Shown here: piece after piece, positions 1-6,987 of the stretch
How positions within the stretch are numbered: position 1 is the stretch's first letter
Layout of the letters: each line of letters begins with the position of its first letter
Source of the DNA: Clostridia bacterium
GTDB taxonomy: Bacteria; Bacillota_E; SLMV01; PUMD01
Assembly: GCA_003563755.1 (NCBI GenBank)
Contig: PWUB01000318.1
Location: forward strand, 1-40,533
DNA length: 40,533 bases
Reading direction: 5' to 3'
The notes under the pieces: generated by a model
What the model saw: only the letters and a program-made list of their open reading frames with translations
Database searches by the model: none
What the model was told of the DNA's origin: nothing
Translations under genes and position numbers: made by a program

Positions 1-549
1 CTGCTGCGGGGCGGAGGCCGTGAGCAGGCAGGATCCGGCGCCGGTCACCGTCCACTGTGACTGGGGAGGCCTCTGGGCCGCAAACTCCGTCGGCATGCGG
101 AACTGCCTCTCCGCCGTGTAGTGGTGGCTGCTGGTGGCACACAGGACGGGATCCCGGTAGCCCCCGTCCACCAGTACGGCCCCCAGGATCAGGGCCTCGG
201 CGAAGGTTGAGCAGGCCCCGTACAGGCCCAAGAAGGGTGCGTTGAACTCACGGGCGGCGTATCCCGAGGACACTATTTGGTTGAGGAGGTCCCCGGCCAA
301 GAGCGCCTGCAGCCGGTCAGGTTCCAGGCCCGCGCGCTCGAGGCAGTGAGCGGCGCTGGCCAGGAGAAGGGCCCTCTCGGCCTTCTCCCAGCTGGACTCG
401 CCCACCAGGTTGTCCGAGGCTATGCTGTGAAAGTACCCTCCCAGGGGCCCCTCACCCTCCTTGGGGCCGACCACCGCCGCGCAGCTCAGGATCCGAGGCT
501 CTGACTTCAAAGGGATGGTGTTGATCGTCGGTGGAGATCCCAGGGTCAT
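1..549 (-). CDS. spoVAD: Stage V sporulation protein AD (SpoVAD), N-terminal 183 residues, cut by window edge
   Basis: SpoVAD is the thiolase-fold soluble component of the SpoVA channel, which moves Ca-dipicolinate into the developing spore and out at germination. Only the N-terminal 183 codons are in the window and no stop is reached. Visible family signatures are VGPKEGEGPLGGYF (about residues 27-40), LLAGDLLNQ (about 84-92), LYGACSTFAEA (about 110-120) and SSHHYTAERQFRMPTE (about 140-155), all closely matching Bacillus SpoVAD. The ATG at 549 lies 13 nt after the spoVAC stop, so the two are surely cotranscribed. SpoVAD binds dipicolinic acid in the studied Bacillus protein; that activity is inferred here by homology. 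The rest of the gene, and probably spoVAE, should lie just outside the window. Confidence 0.95.
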   Translation of the reverse strand, partial: MTLGSPPTINTIPLKSEPRILSCAAVVGPKEGEGPLGGYFHSIASDNLVGESSWEKAERALLLASAAHCLERAGLEPDRLQALLAGDLLNQIVSSGYAAREFNAPFLGLYGACSTFAEALILGAVLVDGGYRDPVLCATSSHHYTAERQFRMPTEFAAQRPPQSQWTVTGAGSCLLTASAPQQ

Positions 550-562
550 CCTCGGTCCCCCT

Positions 563-1015
563 TCAGTATGCTCGCAGGAAGAAACGTATCAGCCCGATGA
601 TGAAAGATATGCTCAGGCCGTAGACCAGGACCGGACCCGCCACCTCGAACATCCGGGCGCCGACGCCCTGGATTAGTCCCTCCCGCTTGAACTCCATGGC
701 CGGCGACACGATGGCGTTGGCGAACCCGGTGATGGGCAGCGCCGCTCCCATCCCGGCGAACTCCCCCAGCCGGTCGTATATGCCCAGGCCCGTGGCGAAG
801 GCACCGAGGAATATCATGGTCCCGGCCAGGGGCCCCCCGGCCTCGGAGGGGCTGAGGCCCAGCCACGTGTAAAGCTCGTAGAACAGCTGCCCCACGGTAC
901 ATATGGCGCCCCCGACGAAGAACGCCGCCACGGTGTTTCTGAGGACAGAAACCCGGGGCTGATGCTGGGCGCGCAGCTGACGGTATTTTTCGATCTCCCT
1001 GTATCCCGGTCGCAT
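563..1015 (-). CDS. spoVAC: Stage V sporulation protein AC (SpoVAC), membrane channel subunit
   Basis: SpoVAC is the integral-membrane subunit of the SpoVA dipicolinate channel in the spore inner membrane. Several hydrophobic helices are visible, with family signatures FFVGGAICTVGQ near the N-terminus, GIYDRLGEFAGMG and LPITGFANAIVSPAMEFKREG in the middle, and a final hydrophobic segment ending in an Arg/Tyr tail. The ATG at 1015 gives about 150 residues, like the Bacillus protein. A GTG at 1054 would add 13 residues, and neither start has a strong Shine-Dalgarno, so the start is uncertain. It sits between the dodecin gene and spoVAD. spoVAA and spoVAB are absent upstream, as is usual for clostridial spoVA operons. 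Expression is probably forespore-specific from the sigma-G-type promoter at 1340-1369. Confidence 0.93.
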   Translation of the reverse strand: MRPGYREIEKYRQLRAQHQPRVSVLRNTVAAFFVGGAICTVGQLFYELYTWLGLSPSEAGGPLAGTMIFLGAFATGLGIYDRLGEFAGMGAALPITGFANAIVSPAMEFKREGLIQGVGARMFEVAGPVLVYGLSISFIIGLIRFFLRAY

Positions 1016-1087
1016 GATACCCAGTCCGTCCCACCAAGCAATGGGGCCGGGCACAGCCCGGCCGCATCAGAGACCACGCGTCATCTA

Positions 1088-1306
1088 TCAAAGATGGGCC
1101 TTCGGTGTCTTCACCGCGAAGGCGACCTTGATGTTGGCCTTGTATTCGACGATGTCCTCGCCGTCGACGTCAGCGGTCAGGTTGACCACCTCGACTCCGG
1201 AGATCCCGTCGACCGTCTGGCAGGCCCTTTTCACCGCCTGCTCCACCGCATCCTGGAAGCCGTGCCTCGATTCGCCGACCAGCTCCAGCACCTTGACCAC
1301 GCTCAT
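1088..1306 (-). CDS. Dodecin family protein lacking the flavin-stacking tryptophan
   Basis: The product is a 72-residue protein with the beta-alpha-beta-beta dodecin fold: VVKVLELVGES at the N-terminus, an amphipathic helix (FQDAVEQAVKRACQTV), then two strands ending in VEYKANIKVAFAVKT. Classical dodecins form hollow dodecamers that bind paired flavins between tryptophans in a D-W-F-E-V-type motif. Here that stretch reads ISGVEVV, with Gly at the Trp position, so flavin binding of the usual kind is unlikely. The ATG at 1306 was chosen over an upstream start at 1336 because it begins at the conserved MSVVKV. It is the first gene after a sigma-G-type promoter and precedes spoVAC and spoVAD, implying forespore expression. 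Its role there is unknown; ion or small-ligand storage is only a guess. Confidence 0.88.
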   Translation of the reverse strand: MSVVKVLELVGESRHGFQDAVEQAVKRACQTVDGISGVEVVNLTADVDGEDIVEYKANIKVAFAVKTPKAHL

Positions 1307-1339
1307 ATCATCACCCCCGACTCTGTGAGTATCCACCGG

Positions 1340-1369
1340 TATTATGGCTCACTGCGGGGGTCAGCATGC
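1340..1369 (-). promoter_or_regulatory. Sigma-G-type promoter upstream of dodecin-spoVAC-spoVAD
   Basis: On the minus strand, a -35 element GCATG (1365-1369) is followed by exactly 18 nt and a -10 element CATAATA (1340-1346). Both boxes fully match the Bacillus sigma-G consensus G[ACT]AT[AG], 18 nt, CATNHTA. The predicted transcript starts about 25 nt before the dodecin ATG. The spoVA operon is sigma-G-dependent in B. subtilis, so site and function agree. The match was found by eye. Confidence 0.7.
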
Positions 1370-1396
1370 AGGAGGAAAAGGGCGGAGAGGTCCTAC

Positions 1397-2089
1397 CTAG
1401 AAGGAGCGCAGCAGCCTGCGGAGCCAGGAAAGGGCTTCCTTCTCGAGGCGGGAGACATGGGCCTGGGACACTCCGAGTGCCTCGGCCGTCTGCTGCTGTG
1501 TTCGGTCTTGGAAGAAGCGGAGGGTGACGACCTCGCGCAGGCGGGGATCCAGCTTTTGCACCGCGTCGTGAAGGCTCATGGTCTCCAGGTGGTCGGCCTC
1601 GCTCCATCGTCCGGCGGCGATATCATCGACGGGGACGGGAGATCTCACCGCTTCCTGGGCCCAGACCACCTCGGCGGGGTCTATACCGATCTCCCGCGCC
1701 ACCTCCATGATGGAGGGGACCTCTCCCCGCCGGGCGGCGATCTCCCCCTGTTTCTCGCGGACGCGCCTGACGAGGTCCCGGGCCCGGCGGGACACCCTGA
1801 CGGCCCCCTTTTGACGCAAGAGCTTCCTCATCTCCCCCAGCACCAGGGGGACCGCATAGGTGCTGAAGGCGTAACCGCGCTCGGGATCAAACCTGTCCAC
1901 GGCCTGGATCAGCCCCAGGGTACCGGCCTGGACCAGGTCCTCTCGCTCTGCATCGGGCACCGAGAACCTGTGAGCGAGGGCCTTGACCAGGCGGTGGTGA
2001 CGGCGCAGCAGGCGCTCACGGGCCTCGTCGTCCCCGCGGGCCATGCGTGCAAACAGCCGAGCATCATCGGTGCAGCCACAACCAGCCAC
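1397..2089 (-). CDS. sigF: RNA polymerase sporulation sigma factor SigF
   Basis: Sigma-F directs the first forespore-specific transcription. The protein is about 230 residues with region 2 (about residues 25-95, including LVQAGTLGLIQAVDRFDPE and FSTYAVPLVLGEMRKLL), a region 3 helical stretch, and region 4 with the HTH ALGVSQAHVSRLEKEAL near the C-terminus. It lacks region 1.1, as sporulation sigmas do. Start choice: a GTG at 2089 has a good Shine-Dalgarno (GAGGTG, 7-nt spacer) that overlaps the spoIIAB stop. A TTG at 2104 overlapping that TGA is the alternative. It is third in spoIIAA-spoIIAB-sigF, the order known across endospore formers. SpoIIAB should hold it inactive until SpoIIAA is dephosphorylated by SpoIIE, which is not in the window. 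Confidence 0.96.
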   Translation of the reverse strand: MAGCGCTDDARLFARMARGDDEARERLLRRHHRLVKALAHRFSVPDAEREDLVQAGTLGLIQAVDRFDPERGYAFSTYAVPLVLGEMRKLLRQKGAVRVSRRARDLVRRVREKQGEIAARRGEVPSIMEVAREIGIDPAEVVWAQEAVRSPVPVDDIAAGRWSEADHLETMSLHDAVQKLDPRLREVVTLRFFQDRTQQQTAEALGVSQAHVSRLEKEALSWLRRLLRSF

Positions 2090-2100
2090 GCGGCCGCACC

Positions 2101-2565
2101 TCAAGATTGTGCGGGGTGACAGCGATCCGCACCGTCGGTGAGGGATTTTACGAGCACTACCCTGGTGCCCTCGCCGACATCGGAGCTGACCGATATCTCG
2201 TCGGCGAAACACTCCATGAAGGTGAACCCCAGCCCCATCCTCTCCTCGAGGGTGGAGTAACCTCCCTGCAGAGCCCGGTCAACATCACTGATCCCTGAGC
2301 CGAAATCGGATACCTGGATGATCAGAGCATCGTCCTTCACGCGGGCGAACAGGCACACCTCGCCCTCGGTCCCGTCCGGATAGGCGTGAAGAATCACGTT
2401 TGACACCGCCTCGGAGACGGCCAGCTTGAGCTCGTCCACCTCCGCCAGGGTGAGGCCGCACCCGGCAGCAAAGGAGGCCAGTGAAACCCTGGCCAGCCCC
2501 AGGTTCGACGCCCGGGCGGGAAGGATCAACCACATGTAGTTGCAGGCTGTTGCAGCGCTATTCAT
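2101..2565 (-). CDS. spoIIAB: Anti-sigma-F factor and SpoIIAA kinase, SpoIIAB
   Basis: SpoIIAB is a GHKL-type serine kinase that binds sigma-F and phosphorylates SpoIIAA. The 154-residue product shows the N-box (SEAVSNVILHAYPDG, about 51-65), the G1 box VSDFGSGI (about 85-92) and the G2-like EERMGLGFTFME, so the ATP site looks intact. Bacillus SpoIIAB has 146 residues. The ATG at 2565 is preceded by a strong GGGAGGGAGGAG and begins inside the last codons of spoIIAA (8-nt overlap), suggesting translational coupling. The downstream sigF start reuses its stop region. It acts in the predivisional cell and forespore cytoplasm as the partner switch that keeps sigma-F off. Confidence 0.96.
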   Translation of the reverse strand: MNSAATACNYMWLILPARASNLGLARVSLASFAAGCGLTLAEVDELKLAVSEAVSNVILHAYPDGTEGEVCLFARVKDDALIIQVSDFGSGISDVDRALQGGYSTLEERMGLGFTFMECFADEISVSSDVGEGTRVVLVKSLTDGADRCHPAQS

Positions 2566-2914
2566 CGTCTCCTCCCTCCCGGGGCCCGGCGTCGAGGGCA
2601 TCATCCACGGAAGGGAAGACTTCGATCGTACGGTCGAGCCCCGACAGGCCCAGGACCTCCCTCAGCCGGTGCGACGGAGCGGCCAGGGCAAAGCCCCTGC
2701 CCTCCGCCTGCATCCGCCGATAACAGCCGAGGAGGGCTCCCAGCCCGGAGCTGTCCATGAAGGACACCTCGCTCACGTCGACCACCAGGCCGGCCATATC
2801 ATCCCGGTGAGCAGATTCCACCGCCTCCCTGAACGCCGGCGCTGCCCAGAGGTCGAATTCCCCCGCCAGCTCCAGGGCCAACCAGCGCCCGTGCCACCGA
2901 TATTTCGTCTTCAC
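2558..2914 (-). CDS. spoIIAA: Anti-sigma-F factor antagonist SpoIIAA (STAS domain)
   Basis: This 118-residue single STAS-domain protein has the regulatory serine in MDSSGLG; the second Ser (residue 56) corresponds to the residue phosphorylated by SpoIIAB. Dephospho-SpoIIAA displaces SpoIIAB from sigma-F. The ATG at 2914 follows a GGGAGGAG ribosome site. It is the first gene of the spoIIA operon and has its own sigma-H-type promoter in the gap after dacF (2967-2995), with two Spo0A-box-like sites farther upstream. That arrangement is the one known in B. subtilis, where dacF and spoIIA can be transcribed separately or together. Confidence 0.96.
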   Translation of the reverse strand: MKTKYRWHGRWLALELAGEFDLWAAPAFREAVESAHRDDMAGLVVDVSEVSFMDSSGLGALLGCYRRMQAEGRGFALAAPSHRLREVLGLSGLDRTIEVFPSVDDALDAGPREGGDDE

Positions 2915-2966
2915 GTGCGGTCAACTCCTCCCAGAGGGCCCCGTACTCAGGACCCACCGAGGAGGA

Positions 2967-2995
2967 ACTTTCTTCAAACCGCAGGCGATTCCTCC
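2967..2995 (-). promoter_or_regulatory. Candidate sigma-H promoter of the spoIIA operon
   Basis: On the minus strand, GGAGGAATC (2987-2995) is followed by 11 nt and GAAGAAAGT (2967-2975). The sigma-H consensus is RNAGGAWWW, 11-12 nt, RNNGAATWW. The -35 matches 8 of 9 positions; the -10 keeps R..GAA but lacks the T and one W. It sits in the dacF-spoIIAA gap, about 50 nt before the spoIIAA ATG. B. subtilis spoIIA is transcribed by sigma-H under Spo0A control, so location supports the call. Confidence 0.5.
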
Positions 2996-2999
2996 CTTC

Positions 3000-4163
3000 T
3001 CAGCGCACGAACCACAGTCTCTGCAGGAGTCTGACAAAGAGAACCCACAGGCTGCACCGTTCGACACTTTCCGCGGGCACCAGGGTGAACTCACCGAGGG
3101 TCCGTCCGTCCATCTCCAGCCGTATCATCCCCACCGTCTGATCACCGGACACCGGTGCGACCAGATCCTCGTCCTCCAGGAGCACCCCCACTCCCACCTC
3201 GTCCTTCCTCCCGCGGGGGACGGTCACGATCGCCGGGCTGGCCACGGTGAGGGCAACGTGCTCCCTCACACCCTCCCAGACGCGAACCGTCGTCACCGCC
3301 TGCCCCGGCTCGACGAGCACCACGGTCTCGACGGCGGCAAACCCGGCATCCAGGAGCCTGGCCACATCGTCGAACCGTTCCGCCGAGGTGGGTGCGGCCA
3401 TCACGGTGGCGATGAGCCGGGTGTCGTCCCTCCGGGCCGTCCCGCTCAGGCACCACAGGGATTCATCGGTCTTGCCCGTCTTCAGGCCGTCCATGCCCGG
3501 GTACTGGCCGATGAGGCGGTTGGTGTTGGTGAGCCAGAAGGGGTCATCCGTGTCCTCGCGCAGCCAGTGGTCCCAGATCCCGGAGTACTCGGTGGCCCGC
3601 GGATGACGCGTCACGAGGTACCTTGCGATCTGGCTGATATCGTGGGCCGATGAATAGTGGTCGGGATCATCCAGTCCGTGGGGGTTGGTGAAGTTGGTGT
3701 CCTCCAGCCCCAGGCGCGAGGCCAGTGCGTTCATGTCATCCACGAAGGCCTCCACGCTGCCCGAGACGTGTTCCGCCAGGGCCACCGAGGCATCATTGGC
3801 CGACGATATGGAAACGGCGAGGATCAGCTCCTCGACGCTCATCTCTTCGCCCGCCTCCAGGTATATCTGAGACCCCCCCATGCCCTGGGCGCGGGTACTG
3901 GCCACCACCACGTCATCGAGGGCTATACCTCCCTGCGCCAGTGCATCAAATACCACGGCGAGGGTGGCTATCTTGGTCATGCTCGCTGGCGCCCGGCGTT
4001 CATGGGCGCCCCTTGCGTAAAGCTCCATGCCCGTGGCTGCGTCCACCAGGTACACCGATGGAGCGGACACCTCGACATCGCCCACCATCGCCGCCACCGG
4101 GGATCCGACGGCGAGCACCATCATGGACGCCACAAGGATCACACACCCAAGCGTTTTGCCCAT
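3000..4163 (-). CDS. dacF: Serine-type D-Ala-D-Ala carboxypeptidase (DacF-like, PBP5 family)
   Basis: This peptidoglycan carboxypeptidase trims stem pentapeptides; in spores the DacF/DacB group limits cortex cross-linking. The 387-residue product starts with a signal peptide (GCVILVASMMVLAVGSPVAA) and carries SMTK (nucleophile Ser61, Lys64), SAN (Ser121-Asn123) and KTG (about residue 226). A C-terminal beta-rich domain and a hydrophobic tail (LWVLFVRLLQRLWF) probably anchor it to the membrane. The ATG at 4163 has AAAGGAG 8 nt upstream; an ATG at 4169 is too close to that site. It immediately precedes spoIIAA, as in Bacillus. A forespore-type promoter is suggested at 4186-4215, matching sigma-F control known in B. 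subtilis. Confidence 0.93.
   Translation of the reverse strand: MGKTLGCVILVASMMVLAVGSPVAAMVGDVEVSAPSVYLVDAATGMELYARGAHERRAPASMTKIATLAVVFDALAQGGIALDDVVVASTRAQGMGGSQIYLEAGEEMSVEELILAVSISSANDASVALAEHVSGSVEAFVDDMNALASRLGLEDTNFTNPHGLDDPDHYSSAHDISQIARYLVTRHPRATEYSGIWDHWLREDTDDPFWLTNTNRLIGQYPGMDGLKTGKTDESLWCLSGTARRDDTRLIATVMAAPTSAERFDDVARLLDAGFAAVETVVLVEPGQAVTTVRVWEGVREHVALTVASPAIVTVPRGRKDEVGVGVLLEDEDLVAPVSGDQTVGMIRLEMDGRTLGEFTLVPAESVERCSLWVLFVRLLQRLWFVR
3030..3066 (-). promoter_or_regulatory. Two candidate Spo0A-binding (0A) boxes upstream of spoIIA
   Basis: Within the 3' end of dacF the minus strand reads TGTCGAA (3060-3066), identical to the 0A-box core, and TTTGTCAGA (3030-3038), 8 of 9 to TTTGTCRAA. 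Their centres are about 30 bp apart, close to three helical turns, and both lie upstream of the sigma-H-type -35 at 2987-2995. This resembles the B. subtilis spoIIA promoter. The sites lie in coding sequence, so chance occurrence cannot be excluded. Confidence 0.4.
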
Positions 4164-4185
4164 GATCATCACTCCTTTCACTAAG

Positions 4186-4215
4186 AAGTATGATGTGGCG
4201 GGAAGCTGTTGATAC
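4186..4215 (-). promoter_or_regulatory. Candidate sigma-F/sigma-G-type promoter of dacF
   Basis: On the minus strand, GTATC (4211-4215, 4 of 5 to the forespore -35) is followed by 18 nt and CATACTT (4186-4192, 6 of 7 to CATNHTA). The -10 ends 22 nt before the dacF ATG, leaving a short leader that contains the AAAGGAG ribosome site. B. subtilis dacF is read by sigma-F with some sigma-G activity. Two mismatches make this tentative. Confidence 0.35.
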
Positions 4216-4236
4216 GTCATCGCCGCCCGCCCGGGC

Positions 4237-5157
4237 TCAGGCTCGGGGATGAGCCCTGGAGTAGACGTCCTTGAGGTGACCTCCGGTGAGGTGGGTGTAT
4301 ATCTGGGTCGTGGAAATGTCCGCATGACCCAGCATTTCCTGGACAGACCGCAGGTCCGCTCCGTTTTCCAGGAGGTGGGTGGCGAAGGAGTGCCTCAGGG
4401 TGTGGGGGGTGATCTTCTTCTTGATGCGGGCACTCGCACCGTGTCGCTTGACGATCTTCCACACGCCCTGGCGGGTCAGACGCCGGCCGTGGTTGTTGAC
4501 GAAGAGGGCCCTCTCACGCACATCCCTGAGCAGCCGCGGCCGTCCCGCATCCAGGTACCTCTGCACGGCCTGGGCGGATAGACTGCCCATCGGCACCATG
4601 CGCTCCTTGTCCCCCTTGCCTATGCACCGCAGCTGACGCCTGACGGTGTCGATGTGCTCCAGGTCCAGGTCCACCAGCTCCGAAACCCTGAGACCTGTGG
4701 CATACAGGAGCTCCAGGATCGCGCGGTCCCGCATGCCGATGGCGTCACCGGGGTCGGGCTGCCTCAGCAGCCGCTCCACCTCCTCGACGGTCAGCACCAC
4801 GGGCAGCCGCCTGTCGGGCTTGGGAACCTCCACGTCGCGGACCGGGTTTCTGGGCATGTAGTCCTCCTGCACCATGAAGTTGTAGAAGCTGCGCATGGCG
4901 GCGAGGCGGCGGGCGATCGTGGATGATGCCATACCGCGCTCCCTCATCCACACCACGTAGGCCACCACGGTGGCCCTGGTGGCGCCTTCTATGAGGAGCT
5001 CATCTCCCTCGTCATCGGGATCCTCCCCGTTGCGTCTCTTGAGGTAGCGCAGGAACTGTCTCAGGTCCCGCCCGTAGGATTCCAGTGTATTGACGGCGAG
5101 GCCGCGCTCAACGCCGAGATAGTCTATGAATTCCTGGATGACACCGGCATCAGCCAT
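4237..5157 (-). CDS. xerD: Site-specific tyrosine recombinase XerD
   Basis: XerD with XerC resolves chromosome dimers at dif. The 306-residue product has an N-terminal SAM-like core-binding domain (about 1-108) and a catalytic domain with the full set: Arg157 in ATGLRVSEL, Lys181 in GKGDKER, His252/Arg255 in HTLRHSFATHLL, His278 in LGHADISTTQ and nucleophile Tyr287 in IYTHL. XerD and XerC are hard to separate by sequence alone. The position between dacF and a DUF4227-like gene matches B. subtilis ripX (xerD), which supports XerD over an integrase. No phage or integron genes are nearby. The start at 5157 gives the conventional N-terminus. Confidence 0.93.
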   Translation of the reverse strand: MADAGVIQEFIDYLGVERGLAVNTLESYGRDLRQFLRYLKRRNGEDPDDEGDELLIEGATRATVVAYVVWMRERGMASSTIARRLAAMRSFYNFMVQEDYMPRNPVRDVEVPKPDRRLPVVLTVEEVERLLRQPDPGDAIGMRDRAILELLYATGLRVSELVDLDLEHIDTVRRQLRCIGKGDKERMVPMGSLSAQAVQRYLDAGRPRLLRDVRERALFVNNHGRRLTRQGVWKIVKRHGASARIKKKITPHTLRHSFATHLLENGADLRSVQEMLGHADISTTQIYTHLTGGHLKDVYSRAHPRA

Positions 5158-5184
5158 GTGTGCCCCTCCCGTCTGAAGCCGTTC

Positions 5185-5445
5185 TTACTCACCGCGGTAG
5201 TAGCGCTCAAGGTCGAACCGTATCATCTGCCACCAGACCTCGATTTCTTCCCACAGAGTCGATACCCGTACCGGTGCCCACACCTCGCGCACATGGGGAT
5301 CCGCCGGGGACGGCGGTGCGGGGAAAAACGACTCCAGGATGATCGCCAAGAACTTAGGCACCAACAGCGTCATCATCAGAAGCACCAGTATTATGCGGAG
5401 CAGGGACCCCAACCCACCGGTCCGGGATCTGCGTATCATCAGCAT
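5185..5445 (-). CDS. Small membrane protein, DUF4227/YqzK-like
   Basis: An 86-residue protein with one N-terminal hydrophobic helix (LLRIILVLLMMTLLVPKFLA) and a Trp-rich, charged C-terminal part ending in FDLERYYRGE. Its size, single membrane segment and location directly upstream of xerD match the YqzK (DUF4227) family, which sits next to ripX in B. subtilis. The sequence is too short and divergent for a firm family call. The function of that family is unknown. The ribosome site GGGAGGA could serve ATG 5445 or ATG 5439; the farther-upstream ATG at 5457 overlaps the site itself. A -10-like TATAAC lies upstream, but its -35 is poor. Confidence 0.65.
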   Translation of the reverse strand: MLMIRRSRTGGLGSLLRIILVLLMMTLLVPKFLAIILESFFPAPPSPADPHVREVWAPVRVSTLWEEIEVWWQMIRFDLERYYRGE

Positions 5446-5503
5446 CGATCCTCCCATAACCGTCGCTGACTAATGCTTATGTTATAGGAGTCGCTGCTAT
5501 CAC

Positions 5504-5530
5504 AAAAAAGGCGAACTCGGTCGGCCCGCC
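5504..5530 (-). terminator. Rho-independent terminator after ald
   Basis: On the minus strand, GGCGGGC (5524-5530) pairs with GTTCGCC (5510-5516) around a 7-nt loop, with two G-T wobbles. It is followed directly by six T residues (5504-5509). It lies about 50 nt after the ald stop and before the DUF4227-like gene. Confidence 0.5.
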
Positions 5531-5577
5531 CCGGTCCCGAACACCCCTGCCGCGACGGGCCGTGATACGACTCTGAA

Positions 5578-6693
5578 TCAGAGAACCTCGGCCAGATCGA
5601 CGTAGGGCATCTCGTGCGCCTCGGCGACCGCCCGGTACACCACCTTGCCGTCGAGGACGTTGACACCCCTGGCCAGGGCTGGATCGCCGCTTATGGCCTG
5701 TTTCCAACCCCTGTTTGCCAGCTGGCAGGCGTAGGGCAGCGTCGCATTCGTCAGGCCGATGGTCGAGGTGCGCGGCACAGCACCCGGCATGTTGGCCACC
5801 GAGTAGTGGATGACACCGTGCTTGACGTACGTGGGGTCATCGTGGGTGGTCACCCGATCGATGGTCGCGATCGAGCCGCCCTGGTCGATGGCGACATCGA
5901 CGATGGCCGAGCCCTCTCCCATGCTCGCGACCATTTCCTCCGACACCAGCTTGGGGCACTTCGCTCCGGGCACCAGCACCGCGCCGATCAGAAGGTCCGC
6001 ATCCCTCACGCATTCGGCGATGACGTAGGGGTTGGATACCCGGGTCTGCACGGCGTTTCCGAAGATGTCGGCCAGGTAGCGCAAACGGTCCGCATCGATA
6101 TCCAGTATCGTCACCTGGGCGCCCAGGCCGACGGCCATCTTGGCCGCATTGGTGCCCACTGCTCCCCCTCCGATGATGACCACCTGGGCCGGCATGACCC
6201 CGGGAATGCCGCCCAGTAGGATGCCCTTTCCGCCCCGGTGCTTTTCGAGGATCCCGACTCCCACCTGGGTGGCCATTCGCCCGGCCACCTCGCTCATCGG
6301 CATGAGAAGGGGCAGGCTTCGGTCGGCCAGCTCGACGGTCTCATAAGCTATGGAGATAACCCGCCTGTCGATCAACACCTCGGTGAGTTCCTTCTCCGCC
6401 GCCAGGTGTAAGAAGGTGAAGAGAATCTGCTCGGGCTGCATGAGCTCGTACTCGGGCTGCAGGGGCTCCTTGACCTTCATGATCATATCTGCGGTCTCGA
6501 AGACGCTGGGGGCATCCTTGCAGATCCGCCCACCAGCCTCCACGTACGCTTCGTCGGCGAACCCGCTTCCCGAACCGGCCTGCGTTTCTATGTACACCTC
6601 GTGGCCGTCACCGGCCAGGGTCGACGCACCAGCGGGCGTCAGGGCTACCCGGTGCTCATTGCTCTTGATCTCCTTGGGGACTCCGATCTTCAT
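5578..6693 (-). CDS. ald: Alanine dehydrogenase
   Basis: NAD-dependent alanine dehydrogenase interconverts L-alanine with pyruvate and ammonia. At 371 residues it is full length. It shows Arg15 in [13 protein letters not shown], Lys75 in MKVKEP, His96 in TFLHLAAE, the Rossmann loop [17 protein letters not shown] and the catalytic Asp in [10 protein letters not shown] (about 270), all at family-typical positions. The ATG at 6693 was chosen over a 54-codon upstream extension because [10 protein letters not shown] is the universal N-terminus; an AGAGAGG site precedes it. It has its own terminator at 5504-5530 and a roughly 290-nt upstream gap, so it is probably a separate transcript. Ald supports sporulation and L-alanine handling in Bacillus, where it is at a different locus. 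Confidence 0.97.
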   Translation of the reverse strand: MKIGVPKEIKSNEHRVALTPAGASTLAGDGHEVYIETQAGSGSGFADEAYVEAGGRICKDAPSVFETADMIMKVKEPLQPEYELMQPEQILFTFLHLAAEKELTEVLIDRRVISIAYETVELADRSLPLLMPMSEVAGRMATQVGVGILEKHRGGKGILLGGIPGVMPAQVVIIGGGAVGTNAAKMAVGLGAQVTILDIDADRLRYLADIFGNAVQTRVSNPYVIAECVRDADLLIGAVLVPGAKCPKLVSEEMVASMGEGSAIVDVAIDQGGSIATIDRVTTHDDPTYVKHGVIHYSVANMPGAVPRTSTIGLTNATLPYACQLANRGWKQAISGDPALARGVNVLDGKVVYRAVAEAHEMPYVDLAEVL

Positions 6694-6987
6694 GATACTA
6701 CCATCCTCTCTGGGGTAACTTCGCAGCCGGCAAGCAGCCTGAACCTTACCCTTCACTTCAGAGGTCCTCGGAACCGCCACCTCCCTCGGCGGGCGGACAC
6801 CCCCACCAGGTGAGCCGCCCCGGGTGATCGATCCTGAAAGCGCCGGTGGTGGCATCGCACCGACACACCTGGCGCTGCTAGCCAGTCATATCGGCCCTCA
6901 TCCCTGGGCCGCGGGACAGCAAGGGCATGTCAACACCGGCGGGTCCGTCGGCCGCAACACGCCCACCCTTCCTCTGCATCATATCAT
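6694..6987. other. Intergenic region between spoIIM and ald
   Basis: These 294 nt hold the ald leader. I see a -35-like TTGACA on the minus strand around 6930 but no acceptable -10 at the right distance, no recognisable riboswitch and no clear terminator for spoIIM. No open frame looks like a gene. Confidence 0.5.

Noticed and set aside
962..2119. Long plus-strand open frame opposite sigF
   Set aside because: High-GC codon structure opens the opposite strand; the minus frames encode recognisable SigF and dodecin, while this frame has no family features.
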